The notes under the pieces are model-generated. The model had not been told where the DNA came from. It made no database searches and saw only the letters and a list, made by a program, of their open reading frames with translations. Positions 48,379-58,500 of a stretch of DNA of 64,000 bases are shown one piece after another. A program made the translations under genes and the position numbers. The first letter of the stretch is position 1. Every line of letters starts with the position of its first letter. Origin of the DNA: Channa striata (Eukaryota > Chordata > Actinopteri > Anabantiformes > Channidae); NCBI GenBank assembly GCA_033026295.1, contig CM065176.1:10209945-10273944 (forward strand). Reading direction: 5' to 3'.

Positions 48379-50265
48379 ATGTTTCAGCTCATGTCCTTGA
48401 AAAAAAGAGTTCACGAGGAAACGTTTCTAACAGGGATGTTCAGGTTTCTGGAAAATCTCTGGATATTTAATATAGTGTATAACAGCATGTATCAGTTTCA
48501 GCAGACAGGTTGCAATATGTATGTGTATTTTCTCAATAATCAAACTATAATAATAATATATTATTTTTAATATCTGCTAAATATCCTAAGATGTAATTTT
48601 TTTTATTTCAGTAAAATGTGAACCAGTCCACATAATATTTGCTGGGGTACTTTTTGTGTCAAACTACCCAGTGAAAAGGTGGTATTAAAAACAAAGTCTA
48701 TATGTAAAGTAGAGCTGATAATTCAGTTCAGCGCCAATCAACTCTATTAATTCTTCCATATTGTGATATAATTTGTCCAAGTTTTATAAGCATTTGGCGG
48801 ATTCATAAATATAGATATGTTTTTTGTACACTTTATAATCTGCATTTATGAATAGGAAAATCAGTAAAGTCCCATGAGTGCTATATTGGTCTCATAAATC
48901 CATGTTTCCCATTTGGACATGCTGCTTTAATCCCCACACAGAATAACAGCAGAGCTCAAATTCTTTTAAAGAATGTCTTTCCATTTCAGGAACGTCATTG
49001 TTGTGAGTATTTTCTCAGGACATATGTGACGAGACATCAGCAGAGGGAGACTTCTCTCTCCGTCTCTCCTTCAAACCCCGTGCCCCAGCGTCTGACCTCA
49101 CATCCACACTATGAAGTGGCTGCAGTGGGGGTAAGAATGATTGAAGGCCCCCCTGAGTGGAACTTGAGTCCCTGGCTCAGCTGGTTCAGACCTGGCAGGA
49201 AATGGACCACACTATGCCTGGGAGGGAAGTTTCCATCAGTTAAGATGTCATGGAGTGTGTGTGTGTTTGTGCAGGGTTAGGCATTTGATTATAATGCAGT
49301 TGTTGTGATGTTTACCAGCTGGCACAGGTGTCGCACTATATCAGAATCTCCTGCCATCTCTGGAGTTGTCCAGTTGAGTTTTTGTTGTTTTGTTTTGTTT
49401 TTTTTTTGGTGCATGAAGACAAAAAAAATTATCTGTTGTGAGCTCATTAGTTGTTTACTTGTCTGTTGCTTTGGAACTTATTCATCTGACAGCTGATATG
49501 AGTGTGTGCTGGAGATGTATTATTGTGGTGAGGAAGACGTGGGAAGGTTACTTTGAAAACATCTACTGTAATGTCTATTACACACCCAAGCAGTACAATG
49601 TTTAGTAAAATAAATAATTCACTTAAATTGAATTCCATTAACTCTGAAATCCAAGATTCAATTTACATGCACAGTGTTTCTTGGAGTACAGACCGCAATT
49701 TGCTAGTAGTTCCAGTAATACAGTTTTATCATTTATGCATGGCAGCAGAGTGGTGGTTTGTGACTTAATGGTTGCTGGTTGAAATCCCTATTTAACTAGA
49801 AGTCTCCTTTAAATTTGCTTCATTAACATTGCCTCTGTTGTATGTGTCGAGGCGTGTAATATCACTGTAACATTAAAAGCAGATGCATGCTCTGCTACCT
49901 AGGAAGGTATTTCCATCTAAAGATATAAAAAGTTATAATAAAAATAGATATGATATAATATGTTAAAGAAGATATGATGATTTTTTATTCAAAAGGCTGA
50001 ATTTTCACCTACAGAGGTCATAAGTTGACAAGTTACACTATGGCATAAATGATACGGTTAATATAAAAACCACTAAAGCACTAAAAACAGGGGACAGGAA
50101 ACAGGGGACAAAGACACATACAAAAACTGAAAAAACGGATCAGATTTGAGGCCGGTGGTTCCTTGTGACACTTCAAATCCCGAACTGGAATCCATTCTCC
50201 TGCATCTCTGCCCACTCGTTAGATCCTTTTTCATAAAAGTGTAAATCACAGTTTAATATCTTTAC

Positions 50266-50645
50266 GTTGTCACGACCTGGCTCGGCAGTATGTGAGAAAG
50301 GAGGGAGGCCACACAGGGTTCTACAGTAAATCATGTTTTAATTGAATGCATGAGATTAAAATTTGGTGTTTATGAGCAAATCAGTGTTGCATGCAGTGTT
50401 GGATGAGAAATGTGAATAGTGGATGTAAGCAGGACAGAGGATGAATACTGCAGGCTCAGGCTCCGGGGAGGAGAGGGAGCAGATCTTTGAGGGCTCCTTC
50501 GTAGGAATCTCAAACCCAGCTGACACAGTGTACTGCATGTCTAATGCACAGCTCCACCCTCTGGCTCCCTGGAAGACAAGGAAAACAGAAGAGCCAACCA
50601 CACATGGACAAAGGCAAAACCAAATCCGGCTGAGGCCGTCACAAC
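50266..50645. repeat. possible MITE with imperfect inverted ends
   Basis: GTTGTCACGACC (50266-50277) and GGCCGTCACAAC (50634-50645) are inverted repeats at 10 of 12 positions. The interior, read on minus, resembles a dispersed fish repeat ending GAGCCAGGTCGTGACA. No clear target duplication. A frame on minus (50356-50601) has no recognised product. Confidence 0.4.
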
Positions 50646-52020
50646 ATAAATGAATAAATGAATAATCATCTCTGGTGCTGCATAGTAGTAACAGGTGTGT
50701 GTGGCATGTTAACTATGCGGCTTGTCTGTTTTTAGGTTTGTTGGTTTTGTCTCTTGTCTGTAGTGAGTCTGTCTGCTGGAATTAATTTTAGAGCTGCAAC
50801 AATAAGTTCATTAATTAGTTGATGAGTGAACTGGCAAACTGTTTATTTACAGTAAGTGATTATGTTAATTTTCAAGCAAAAAATCGAATACATACTGTGT
50901 GAAAAATATGAATTTCCTCTTTTCCTTTGTTTAGTATTATTTTATCAGGCATGGGTAACCAGTTTATTGTGGAAAAAATCCAGAATAATCAAATTGCAAA
51001 TAACCATTTGCCACAGTCCTAAGTAATGCATGCATACCGAAATGTGCTGATTCAATAATACATACAAACAGCTAAATATATTTCTTCTGCTTTGTCTGTA
51101 AAATTATTAAATTAATAAATTATTATTATGGGTTATTCATCATTTAAGTACTGTTTGGTTTCTGTCTCTAGTTGTGTTTTGTGTGTGTAAAGGTAATTTC
51201 CACATTTCTCGGGACGCTTATCTCTGCCTTGGCCTAGGACCTTGAACTTGCTGTGGGTGCTGCAGCAGTATAAGCTTGTGACCTCAGTCCGTGCGCCAGT
51301 GTTTAGCAAAGGCTCCAGTCAGTGCTGCTCAGGTTATATCTAAGAGGGTGCCAGCAACATGAACCACTGCAACCTTCATCCAAAGGTCCGGTCCCACACT
51401 GTTGTCCAACTCTGCCATTTATAGATGTGATTAAAGCCTATTTGTTGATGCACACAGCTGGGCTCTTCAATGGAAAATAAAAGTTAACTATATTACCTTA
51501 TTTCACATGTTGCCTGGAAGTTCATGCAGTGAACATGCTCAATTAAATTATATTGCTTTTCAACTGTGCACATTATTTTGCAAATTTGCTGTGAAAATAA
51601 TTGTTGTGTTTTTGTTTATGCTTCAGCTTTGCAGAAATCATAGTCTGGTTAGGGACATAGCCATTGCATCGTGTAGCCTTTACAGCAATATTAGTTAATG
51701 TGGGACGCACTAAAACACATACAAGCACACACACATGCACAATATCCATCACACACACGTGCAGTATGGGCAGTGACAAATAAACACAAATAAAGGCGGT
51801 TTTCTTTAAGTTTCTTCAACATCTTCAAACTGAACTCAAATCATGCCTCTATGTATGTATGTGCGCTAAAGAGAGACAGTTGAAATGAAGGTTCAGGTCT
51901 GGGGCAGTGGAAAGTGGCTGTTTGTGTGACAGATCAAAAAGAGAGAAAGTAAAGGAGGAGGAGGGAGAGCTCTAACAGTGGAGGTGGATGGACGGAAACA
52001 GTTCAGTCTACAGTGGAATT

Positions 52021-52046
52021 GTCCCGCCAAGCGCAGGCGCTGGGAC
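52021..52046. repeat. GC-rich hairpin in intergenic region
   Basis: GTCCC (52021-25), bulge GCCA, AGCGC, loop AG, GCGCT, GGGAC (52042-46). It forms a 10-bp GC-rich stem with one bulge in an otherwise AT-rich intergenic region, within a small CpG-bearing patch (about 51.95-52.10 kb). Confidence 0.6.
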
Positions 52047-52744
52047 CGCATGGAAACTTTCCCCCTGCCTGCCGAAGGAGAAGCTGTTGGTATTGAATGT
52101 CTTAAAGAAAAAAAAAGGGGGAAATGGTAAATTGAAGATCCAGACGTGAAGATGGAAAAGTTTGTCAGCTGAAGTGGTTAGTTTTGCATGTAATGGGAGC
52201 CACTCTTTAAGTGTTTCCTCCCGAAGCCACTTCAGCCTCAGCCTGCGAAGAACTAACTTAAATCATGACATCAAATAACTGCTCAGCTAAATGTTACTGC
52301 ACATAAAAGGATTCATTATATATAATAGATTAGGGGAATAGACACTGAAAGAGCAACAGCAGCTTTAGCATCTGAGCTTATTGCACGGAGCTGAGATGAT
52401 GATAAAGAGCTTGAATGTGAACATCATCGAAAACACTGATCAATGAATAGAAGGACTTTGAGTTGCTGTCTCAGGCGAGGCTCATGCACTAGGCTTTGAC
52501 TGTGTGTGACTTTACTATGTGTGTAATACACAGCAGTCAGGGATGAGCCAGAACTGTGTCAGGGGAGCTAATTATCATTTTTGGCAGCAGTTGTTTTAAA
52601 ACCATTTTCATGCCCCATTGACAATTTGATGCAGATGTTTCGAAGAGACATATCCACTGCGGGCTTCAGTGGCAGTGGCCTCAGGGGTCACTGAACAAGT
52701 CACTTAATCCATATTCACATTTTTAGACATGCTTTTGGCATGTC

Positions 52745-53250
52745 CCAGTTATTGCTAAGTTCAGTCTTTTGGATTGTCTGGTGGTGCCTCACTTTGATTC
52801 GCCCTGAAATATAGCAGCAGCCGTTAGATGGTTTGCCATGAAATTTGGTACAGATGTTTCTTGTTCCTAGAGAATGAATCCCAATGGCTTTGGTGATCCC
52901 TGACTTTTTTCTCTAAAGCAACATTTGGAATTTTTCACTTTTTTGTGATGTCGTTTCACTGTAGCACCGTAATCCAGTGAACATATTAGTTTGTCCAGTA
53001 CCTTTGTTTGTGACACATTCACACACAAAGAGAATATGACATGTGTGTGAGTCTAAACTGCACTTTGAGTTCAGAGCTGCTAACTAAGAGATGTTAACTA
53101 GGAAAACATGGTAAACAAAACCTGCTGCACGTGTTAACACTGTCATTATGAGCATGTCAGCTTGATGAACTGGGCATCCAGGTCAAACCACTGTGTCTAA
53201 TCACAGCTTCACAGGGTTGCTGCCATGGCTGTAGCCACGTTAGAAATCTG
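52745..53250 (-). repeat. diverged teleost dispersed repeat
   Basis: GGTTTGCCATGAAATTTGGT, AATGGCTTTGGTGATCCCTG, and further right CATTATGAGCATGTCAGCTT and TGTGTCTAATCACAGCTTCA match blocks, in order, of a widespread teleost repeat. Strand is nominal. No coding frame. Confidence 0.6.
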
Positions 53251-53793
53251 TGATTAAGATTTTGAAAAGAGCCATCAGCACTTCATAAACACAGAGCAGG
53301 GAATTCCGCCTGTCATGACTAAATAGCATGCAGAGAAACAAATAAAATCATAAATTACATTTGCCCATACTTACAGTGTTGACAGGAACATGTTATTTCA
53401 GGAATATCTAGTCCTTGAAACGTGAAGCACCTGAGTGACTTTTGCTGCCAGATTAATTAGAAGTTCTCAGTTATTGCAGCAACCTTATTCGTTAGCACCT
53501 TCATCCCACAGCTAATTAAACCCTTGTCCCTCTGCTATTCACACTAAATGTGGCCAGAGGTAGTGGTCAGTTCAGGTCAGATTCCCCTCTTTTTCATCTC
53601 CCATGTTCACACTCTCGGAGGGAGTGGGCGCATGGGCGCATGCCATGCAGCAGTGCTGTGCCTATTAATAGTCGTGACGGATAGAGTTGGGGGAAATCTG
53701 GATGGCGTGTAAATTTAGACCCTCCCCCTGGATGTTCCGTTGATGTCATAAGCCTGACCCCTAACCCAGGAGCATGGCTGCCACAAGGCACAT

Positions 53794-54260
53794 GTCAGAG
53801 GTGGTAAGTAACATTTACTCAGGTACTGTACTCCACATTCCTGAGGTACCTTTACCGGAGTATTTCCATTTTAACACATTTTTACTTTTGCTAAGTATTA
53901 TGCTTATACTCAACTACATCTATTTCACAGATTAATTTTTTCACAGATTTATTTTTTTAAATATAATAACTATTAAATTAACCACCTGTCAGTTAATGAA
54001 ATGTTAAAGTTAAAATCAGCTTAACCATTAAAAGCTGTGCTGTTTTTATTCCACATAGAGTTGCTAATTTGGCTTATATTTTTTACTTAGACTTAGACTT
54101 AGACTTTTATGTTTACATTTATGTTATGAACAGCACCACATTCAATACTGTTAATAATACATGGATTAGTGCAGTAGTTGTTCTTTAACTTTAACTTGAG
54201 CTTAAAACATTATAAACTGTATTTTTACTTGTAGCAGAGGATTTTTCAAGTAATCACTTT
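53794..54260. repeat. teleost non-autonomous transposon-like repeat (GTACTTTACT family)
   Basis: Starts AGAGGTGGTAAGTAACATTT then ACTCAGGTACTGTACTCC, followed by GAGTATTTCCATTTTAACAC and CTCAACTACATCTATTTCAC, a recognisable diverged copy of a very common fish repeat usually classed as hAT-derived. The right end near 54240-54260 is uncertain. Confidence 0.55.
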
Positions 54261-55863
54261 TGCCTTTATTGGAATATTAAGTGTGTGAACTCAATATTCA
54301 GAAGGCTGAGTTCAAACAATAGCCAGTGCACACACTTCTTCATCTCTACATGCACACAACTGCTTCTATAATATGATGGAGCTGTACAAACATGGCGTCT
54401 AAAAAAAGAACCCTGTGTACATTCATTCAGTGTGAGAAAAGCTCATCACATGATGGTGACGCACCAGCTGAATTTTTTTTGTCTTTTATACTCAAGCTTG
54501 CAGGTATTAACATTCTCATTCTAACCATAGGTCACATGGAATCTCACACTTTTTTCCAGAGATTTTTATGGAGTTGTGTGGAGTGCGCACACAGGTTCCC
54601 ACAACCTGACCCGGTGTCTCTGTCCCTGCCAGGGTTACATGATGGATCAGGGGGTCTGAAGTGCATAAACAGGGACGGGGGGCAACTGATCTTCAAGGTA
54701 TGTCTGCTGACAGTCTTGAGATATCTGGTGCACAGCACCATGGAAGACCTTATCATTCAAACATAACTATATTGGTGAAGCCCTGATTCCTTGTGTCTTA
54801 TTTTTGGATTCATAATTTTGTTGTTGCATACCAACAGAGCCATGAGCATGTAACAGTAACAACTGTGATGAAATAAATGGAAGCGAGTGACACTGCATTA
54901 AATTAATGAATTAGTCAACACATTGTCCCACAAAGGTTTCCAAAAATTATACGCCTGGAGCTGAACACCAGTTTGTATTGTGCAGTGGGTTGAGTCAGCA
55001 CACACATATAAAACAATATGAGTCAAATAGTAGTCTGGCTATACTACCGGTGACACAACTGCAAACACAATGGATGTTGACAGTTCAAACGCCAACAGAT
55101 GCCCCCGTCCACCAAGCGCACCACCACCTGCTTCCCTTGAGGCACTCATAAACAACATTGCTGTCCTCCTAAGTGTTCTGCACAGCACGTGGGTCGCACA
55201 CAATCGAAAACATAAGATATATGACATATCACAACACACCTTGAATGTGCTGCAGAGTTTCCTGCTTCACATTTTGTTTGTCGTAAAACCTATAATATTT
55301 CATTTCAAGCAGTTACTTCCCCAAAATGTGTCAATAAAACAATTAATGAAGTGAGCAAACAGCATACAGGTAAAAAATAAAAATATTTGTCTGGTTTTGA
55401 ACACTGTAGATTAACCCTTTTGCTAAAATGCTGCTGCATATTAGGGCTATCTGTAGCCTGTATCAAGTTTCAAATTTTTTAAATCTTGGGCCAAAAACTA
55501 GTATTTTTGGCTCATAATTTTAGGCAGGACCTAAAATTGTTCTTATCCTGCAATACATATAAATGCTTATTTGGATAACCGAACCACAATATTGTTACAA
55601 GCAAATCGTATTGAGAAAAATAATCTTAAAGATGTTTTAAAAGAAAGGAATTTGTGTCATGTAGAGTTTGTAGCGTTTTAGTTATCTTATAAAAACGGCA
55701 CCAGCTTTTAATAAATCATTACCCAGTTTTGTGTCACTCTTTGGTCTTTTTTATTTATTTGCAAAATTTTATTTTTAATGTACATTTTAGATTCTTATCT
55801 GATTAAAATGGGATGTAGTATGAACTGTAAAACAAACGTTTATTTAGTAAAATTTTGCATGTT

Positions 55864-55895
55864 GTTTTTTTTTTTTGTTGTTGTTGTTGTTGTTT
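55864..55895. repeat. poly-T / (TTG)n tract
   Basis: A T-run of about 12 followed by six TTG/GTT units. Confidence 0.9.
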
Positions 55896-56199
55896 TTGCT
55901 GTTTGTTTTCTTTATTGCAGGTTCATGAATTAAACAAAACCTTCAAACCCTCTTAAGTCGCTTGAACTTTGCATTCAACAAAATTCCTGGGTCCAGTCCA
56001 CAAAAGCGAATTATTTCTCCGACTTTCTAGGACGAGTGGAATGATTATTACTTTCTGGTGACGTGCTATCAACCTTCAGTTTGTTCTGTGAGCCCAAAGC
56101 ACCGAGAGCACCGGTATTAAATATTCCATTGCTGTACTTGTGGTTTTGAAATCAGCAACAGTCATCACTCTTTGCTCTCCATTAAAATGTTAAACACCG

Positions 56200-56577
56200 A
56201 CTGACGCCCCTGACTTTCTACCAAACCACCAGATGACAAGTCTCCACAGCCTTTACGCACGGAGAGATGCGAGCGCGCATGGAGGGGGTCGGGGGTGGGG
56301 GGGTCCCCTCCTCCCCTGCAGCCTGTCCGTGGCCTCCTCGCCCGGCGGGCAGCTCCAGCACTCTGCCAAACCCTCCCGATCCCCCCATTTCCCTCTCTCT
56401 ACCTTTCCGCTGAAGAAACAACCCGGCATTACGTCAGAAAGTGCAGGGCAAGCAAGACAGCGTCTTCGGAGCCATTCGCAGGCAGTGCTGCCAAACCCGG
56501 CTCGGGGCTGCTCAGGGGGCTCACTGCAGCCAATGCAATTCACAAATCCAACTCTTTGAAATCGGCAGCAGCGTGTG
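56200..56577 (+). promoter_or_regulatory. GC-rich promoter and probable 5' UTR exon of the MYORG-like gene
   Basis: A CpG- and GC-rich block (GCGAGCGCGCATGGAGGGGG, CTCGCCCGGCGGGCAGC, AACCCGGCTCGGGGCTGC) stands out from AT-rich surroundings. It ends at a strong GTAAGT donor at 56578, and the next acceptor on this strand with a coding exon is at 56810. I infer promoter plus non-coding exon 1. Its upstream ATGs (56233, 56279) would be uORFs. The start site is not determined; the open frames here on both strands look like by-products of GC content. Confidence 0.5.
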
Positions 56578-56825
56578 GTAAGTCAATTATTCATTCATGC
56601 TGCTTTTATTTTCCTGCCGGGAGGGTTTCATTTCTCACAGCTTTGTTCACATGACAGGTCTCCGTTGCTGGCACCATTGCGCAAAAAGCCAACAGCGTAA
56701 ACGGTGCAAAGATAAAGAGCAGAGTGATTTACTGGAAACACCATGGCATGATGAACCCGCACAGAGAATTCTGCAGCCTGTTTTTGTCTTTGATTCTTTG
56801 CTGATCTCAGAAAAAAAAAACCAAC

Positions 56826-57290
56826 ATGCCCCACGCTCGAAACAGGAACCCCAGCCCCATCCCAGAGGTAACATGGGACACGGGGCTGAAGGAGATGAAC
56901 GAGACCTGGAAAGGAGCTATAGCCTGTCTCGGAGTGGCCGTCTTCTTCGTCATGACCATCGGGATCATATACTGGCAAGTGGTGGACCAGCCTAACAAGA
57001 ACTGGATCCTCAGGGGGACTTTCAGCGGACTGATCTGGGAGAGAAGGACCCAATCGCTGGTCATACAGACCCTGACGGAGGACAAGACGTACGTGGAGAT
57101 AGACGTCGGGAACGTGGGGAACCCCGACATCGAGGTTCCCTTCGTGAGGAACCTGTGCTGGCTGAATAAAACGGAGTTCTGCTATACGTGGGACTCGGTG
57201 GCGGAGGTGAAGATCTCGCTGGAGGTGAATGAGGAGACGGAGTGCTACAGTATGAGCTGGGTGCCGGTGCATTGTCATGTGGAGCTGAAG
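56826..57290 (+). CDS. MYORG-like gene, first coding exon
   Basis: 155 codons from ATG 56826 to a GTAGGT donor at 57291, phase 0. It holds the cytosolic tail (MPHARNRNPSPIPEVTW), the membrane anchor and the first lumenal beta-rich segment with paired cysteines (C111/C119, C140/C150). The ATG follows a TCTCAG acceptor at 56805-56810 and a short A-rich leader. Codons between acceptor and ATG are open but give only Lys-Lys-Lys-Thr-Asn, so the ATG is the best start. The frame is GC-rich and shows third-position bias unlike the flanks. The frame remains open past the donor until 57419, which is intron read-through. Confidence 0.87.
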
Positions 57291-58500
57291 GTAGGTTCTG
57301 TTGGCACGGCGACGTCTTTACGCAGAACGGAACCAGCGAGAGCAGGAACGCGTGCGCGCTTGTGGAAATATTGTTGTACATATTTTGCCAACACAATGTC
57401 AAGTGTTTTCAGTTACTAGAGGGTTTCTTGATAAAGTCTTTAGTCTGTTTATTAAATTCACTTGATTTAACAACGCGTCAATATCTTCCTGCATAAGTGC
57501 CTTTACTTTTGCAGCCTGCGCAAAGTTCTATGTTCTGAGTTGTTCCTCTTTTTATTTTGTTGAACTGGGTGTTACAAATGAAACGGTGTCCGTTATCTCC
57601 AAACCCCCATTCCCTTTTTACAACCTTGATTGATGCACCTTTGATTTAAATCCGCTTCGTCCTCGGTTGCTGTGCAGTTCACCATGTCCGGTACTTATTG
57701 TACTTTCCTCCCACCTTAATTATCAAAGACGTTTCGCTATTGGGGCGTTTGGGGAGGTTAATCTGTCTCCGCTGGAACATTCCTCGCCTTGTACTGCTCA
57801 CAGAAAAGTCGCTTTTATCCGTCCTCTCAGGTGGCCGTTTGGCTACAGTCTAAATGATGGTTCACTTTACACATTTACGCATCTCCCACGCGTAAAGACG
57901 CTCTCTGTTAGAAAGCTCTTCTGCATTAAAGTATAGGAACTTTATGACAAAAATGAGCTTGTGCAAATTCTAACATAACTTAATTTGATTGCATTGGAAC
58001 CACTTAAATGAAAGTCACCCACAAATACATTCATATATCATTTAAACTTTAAAAGTGCTTTTATTAATATTCACTGTTCAGTGTTGTTGTTGCCAGTGGT
58101 AAAATAAGTGTCCTTTAACATACTTAATATGTATTTACTTTGATTCTCAAGTCTTTACTTTTTTTGTAGATTTTTTTATATTTTCTTTTTCCAATGAAGT
58201 CACAGAATTAATCATTTTAGTTGCTGTGTCAGTCTTTAGTTGGCTTCATGAATGGAAACCAACTCTGCCTGATTACTTTGTGATTACTTTGTGTGTGTCT
58301 GTGTGATTGAACATGTCCATCCTGTCAGGACTGCTTCTCCATGACCAACGTGTCCTGGTACGGCGGTGCCAGTGTGCGGGGTCAGACTTGGCCGGTCAAC
58401 GATCAAAATGCCACCATGCAGCCCTTCATTGTCAGTGATCTGAAAGACAATCCCACTGGCTTCGGCTCTGTCCTAGAACGCTATTTCCTGGGCTCATCAG
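56826..58500 (+). CDS. MYORG-like glycoside hydrolase family 31 protein, 5' part (gene continues past window)
   Basis: Type II membrane GH31 protein resembling myogenesis-regulating glycosidase (MYORG/KIAA1161), an ER/Golgi alpha-galactosidase-type enzyme in mammals (family knowledge). Two exons, 56826-57290 and 58329-58500, join in phase and give 212 residues plus one base. Residues 1-29 are cytosolic, about 30-50 form a single hydrophobic anchor (AIACLGVAVFFVMTIGIIYW), and the rest is lumenal with sequons NKT (114), NVS (162) and NAT (182). NVSWYGGA..RGQTWPVN and QPFIVSDL..NPTGFGSVLE align with MYORG's HWYGGAE..TQHWPI and QPFVTSD..GGILERYWLS. The catalytic domain is not in the window; the next exon was not found before 64000. 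The N-terminal half differs strongly from human MYORG, so this may be a paralogue; no symbol is given. Confidence 0.87.
57291..58328 (+). other. intron of the MYORG-like gene (1,038 bp)
   Basis: Bounded by GTAGGT and CTGTCAG, with a T-rich tract about 150-200 nt before the acceptor. No repeat or RNA gene was recognised within it. Confidence 0.85.
58329..58500 (+). CDS. MYORG-like gene, second coding exon
   Basis: 172 nt, entered after a CTGTCAG acceptor (58322-58328) and left at GTAGGA (58501), phase 0 to phase 1. It encodes DCFSMTNVSWYGGASVRGQT and continues WPVNDQNATMQPFIVSDLKD and NPTGFGSVLERYFLGSS. WYGG is the GH31 N-terminal domain motif; FGSVLERYFL matches MYORG's FGGILERYWL. It is short, interrupted on both sides and easily missed by ORF tools. 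Confidence 0.9.

Larger units (their letters stand above)
48380..56199. other. intergenic space between head-to-head genes
   Basis: No confident gene. It contains dispersed repeats at 50.27-50.65, 52.75-53.25 and 53.79-54.26 kb, a GC-rich hairpin at 52.02 kb, and one exon-like open stretch at 48.99-49.13 kb. Frames at 54392-54766 and 55070-55354 are not recognised and I do not call them genes. Confidence 0.5.

Noticed and set aside
54392..54766. 124-codon plus frame with an AG..GT bounded interior
   Set aside because: The segment between CCAG (about 54641) and GTATGT (about 54699) looks exon-like, but I found no similarity to the GH31 gene or any other family and no partner exons.
55070..55354. 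94-codon plus frame starting MDVDSSNANRCPRPPS
   Set aside because: No recognised domain, AT-rich second half typical of random sequence and no splice context.
56628..57278. 216-codon minus-strand open frame overlapping the first GH31 coding exon
   Set aside because: It is the antisense shadow of a GC-rich coding exon. It has no recognised motif, whereas the plus frame has a membrane anchor, sequons, correct splice sites and MYORG-like continuation.
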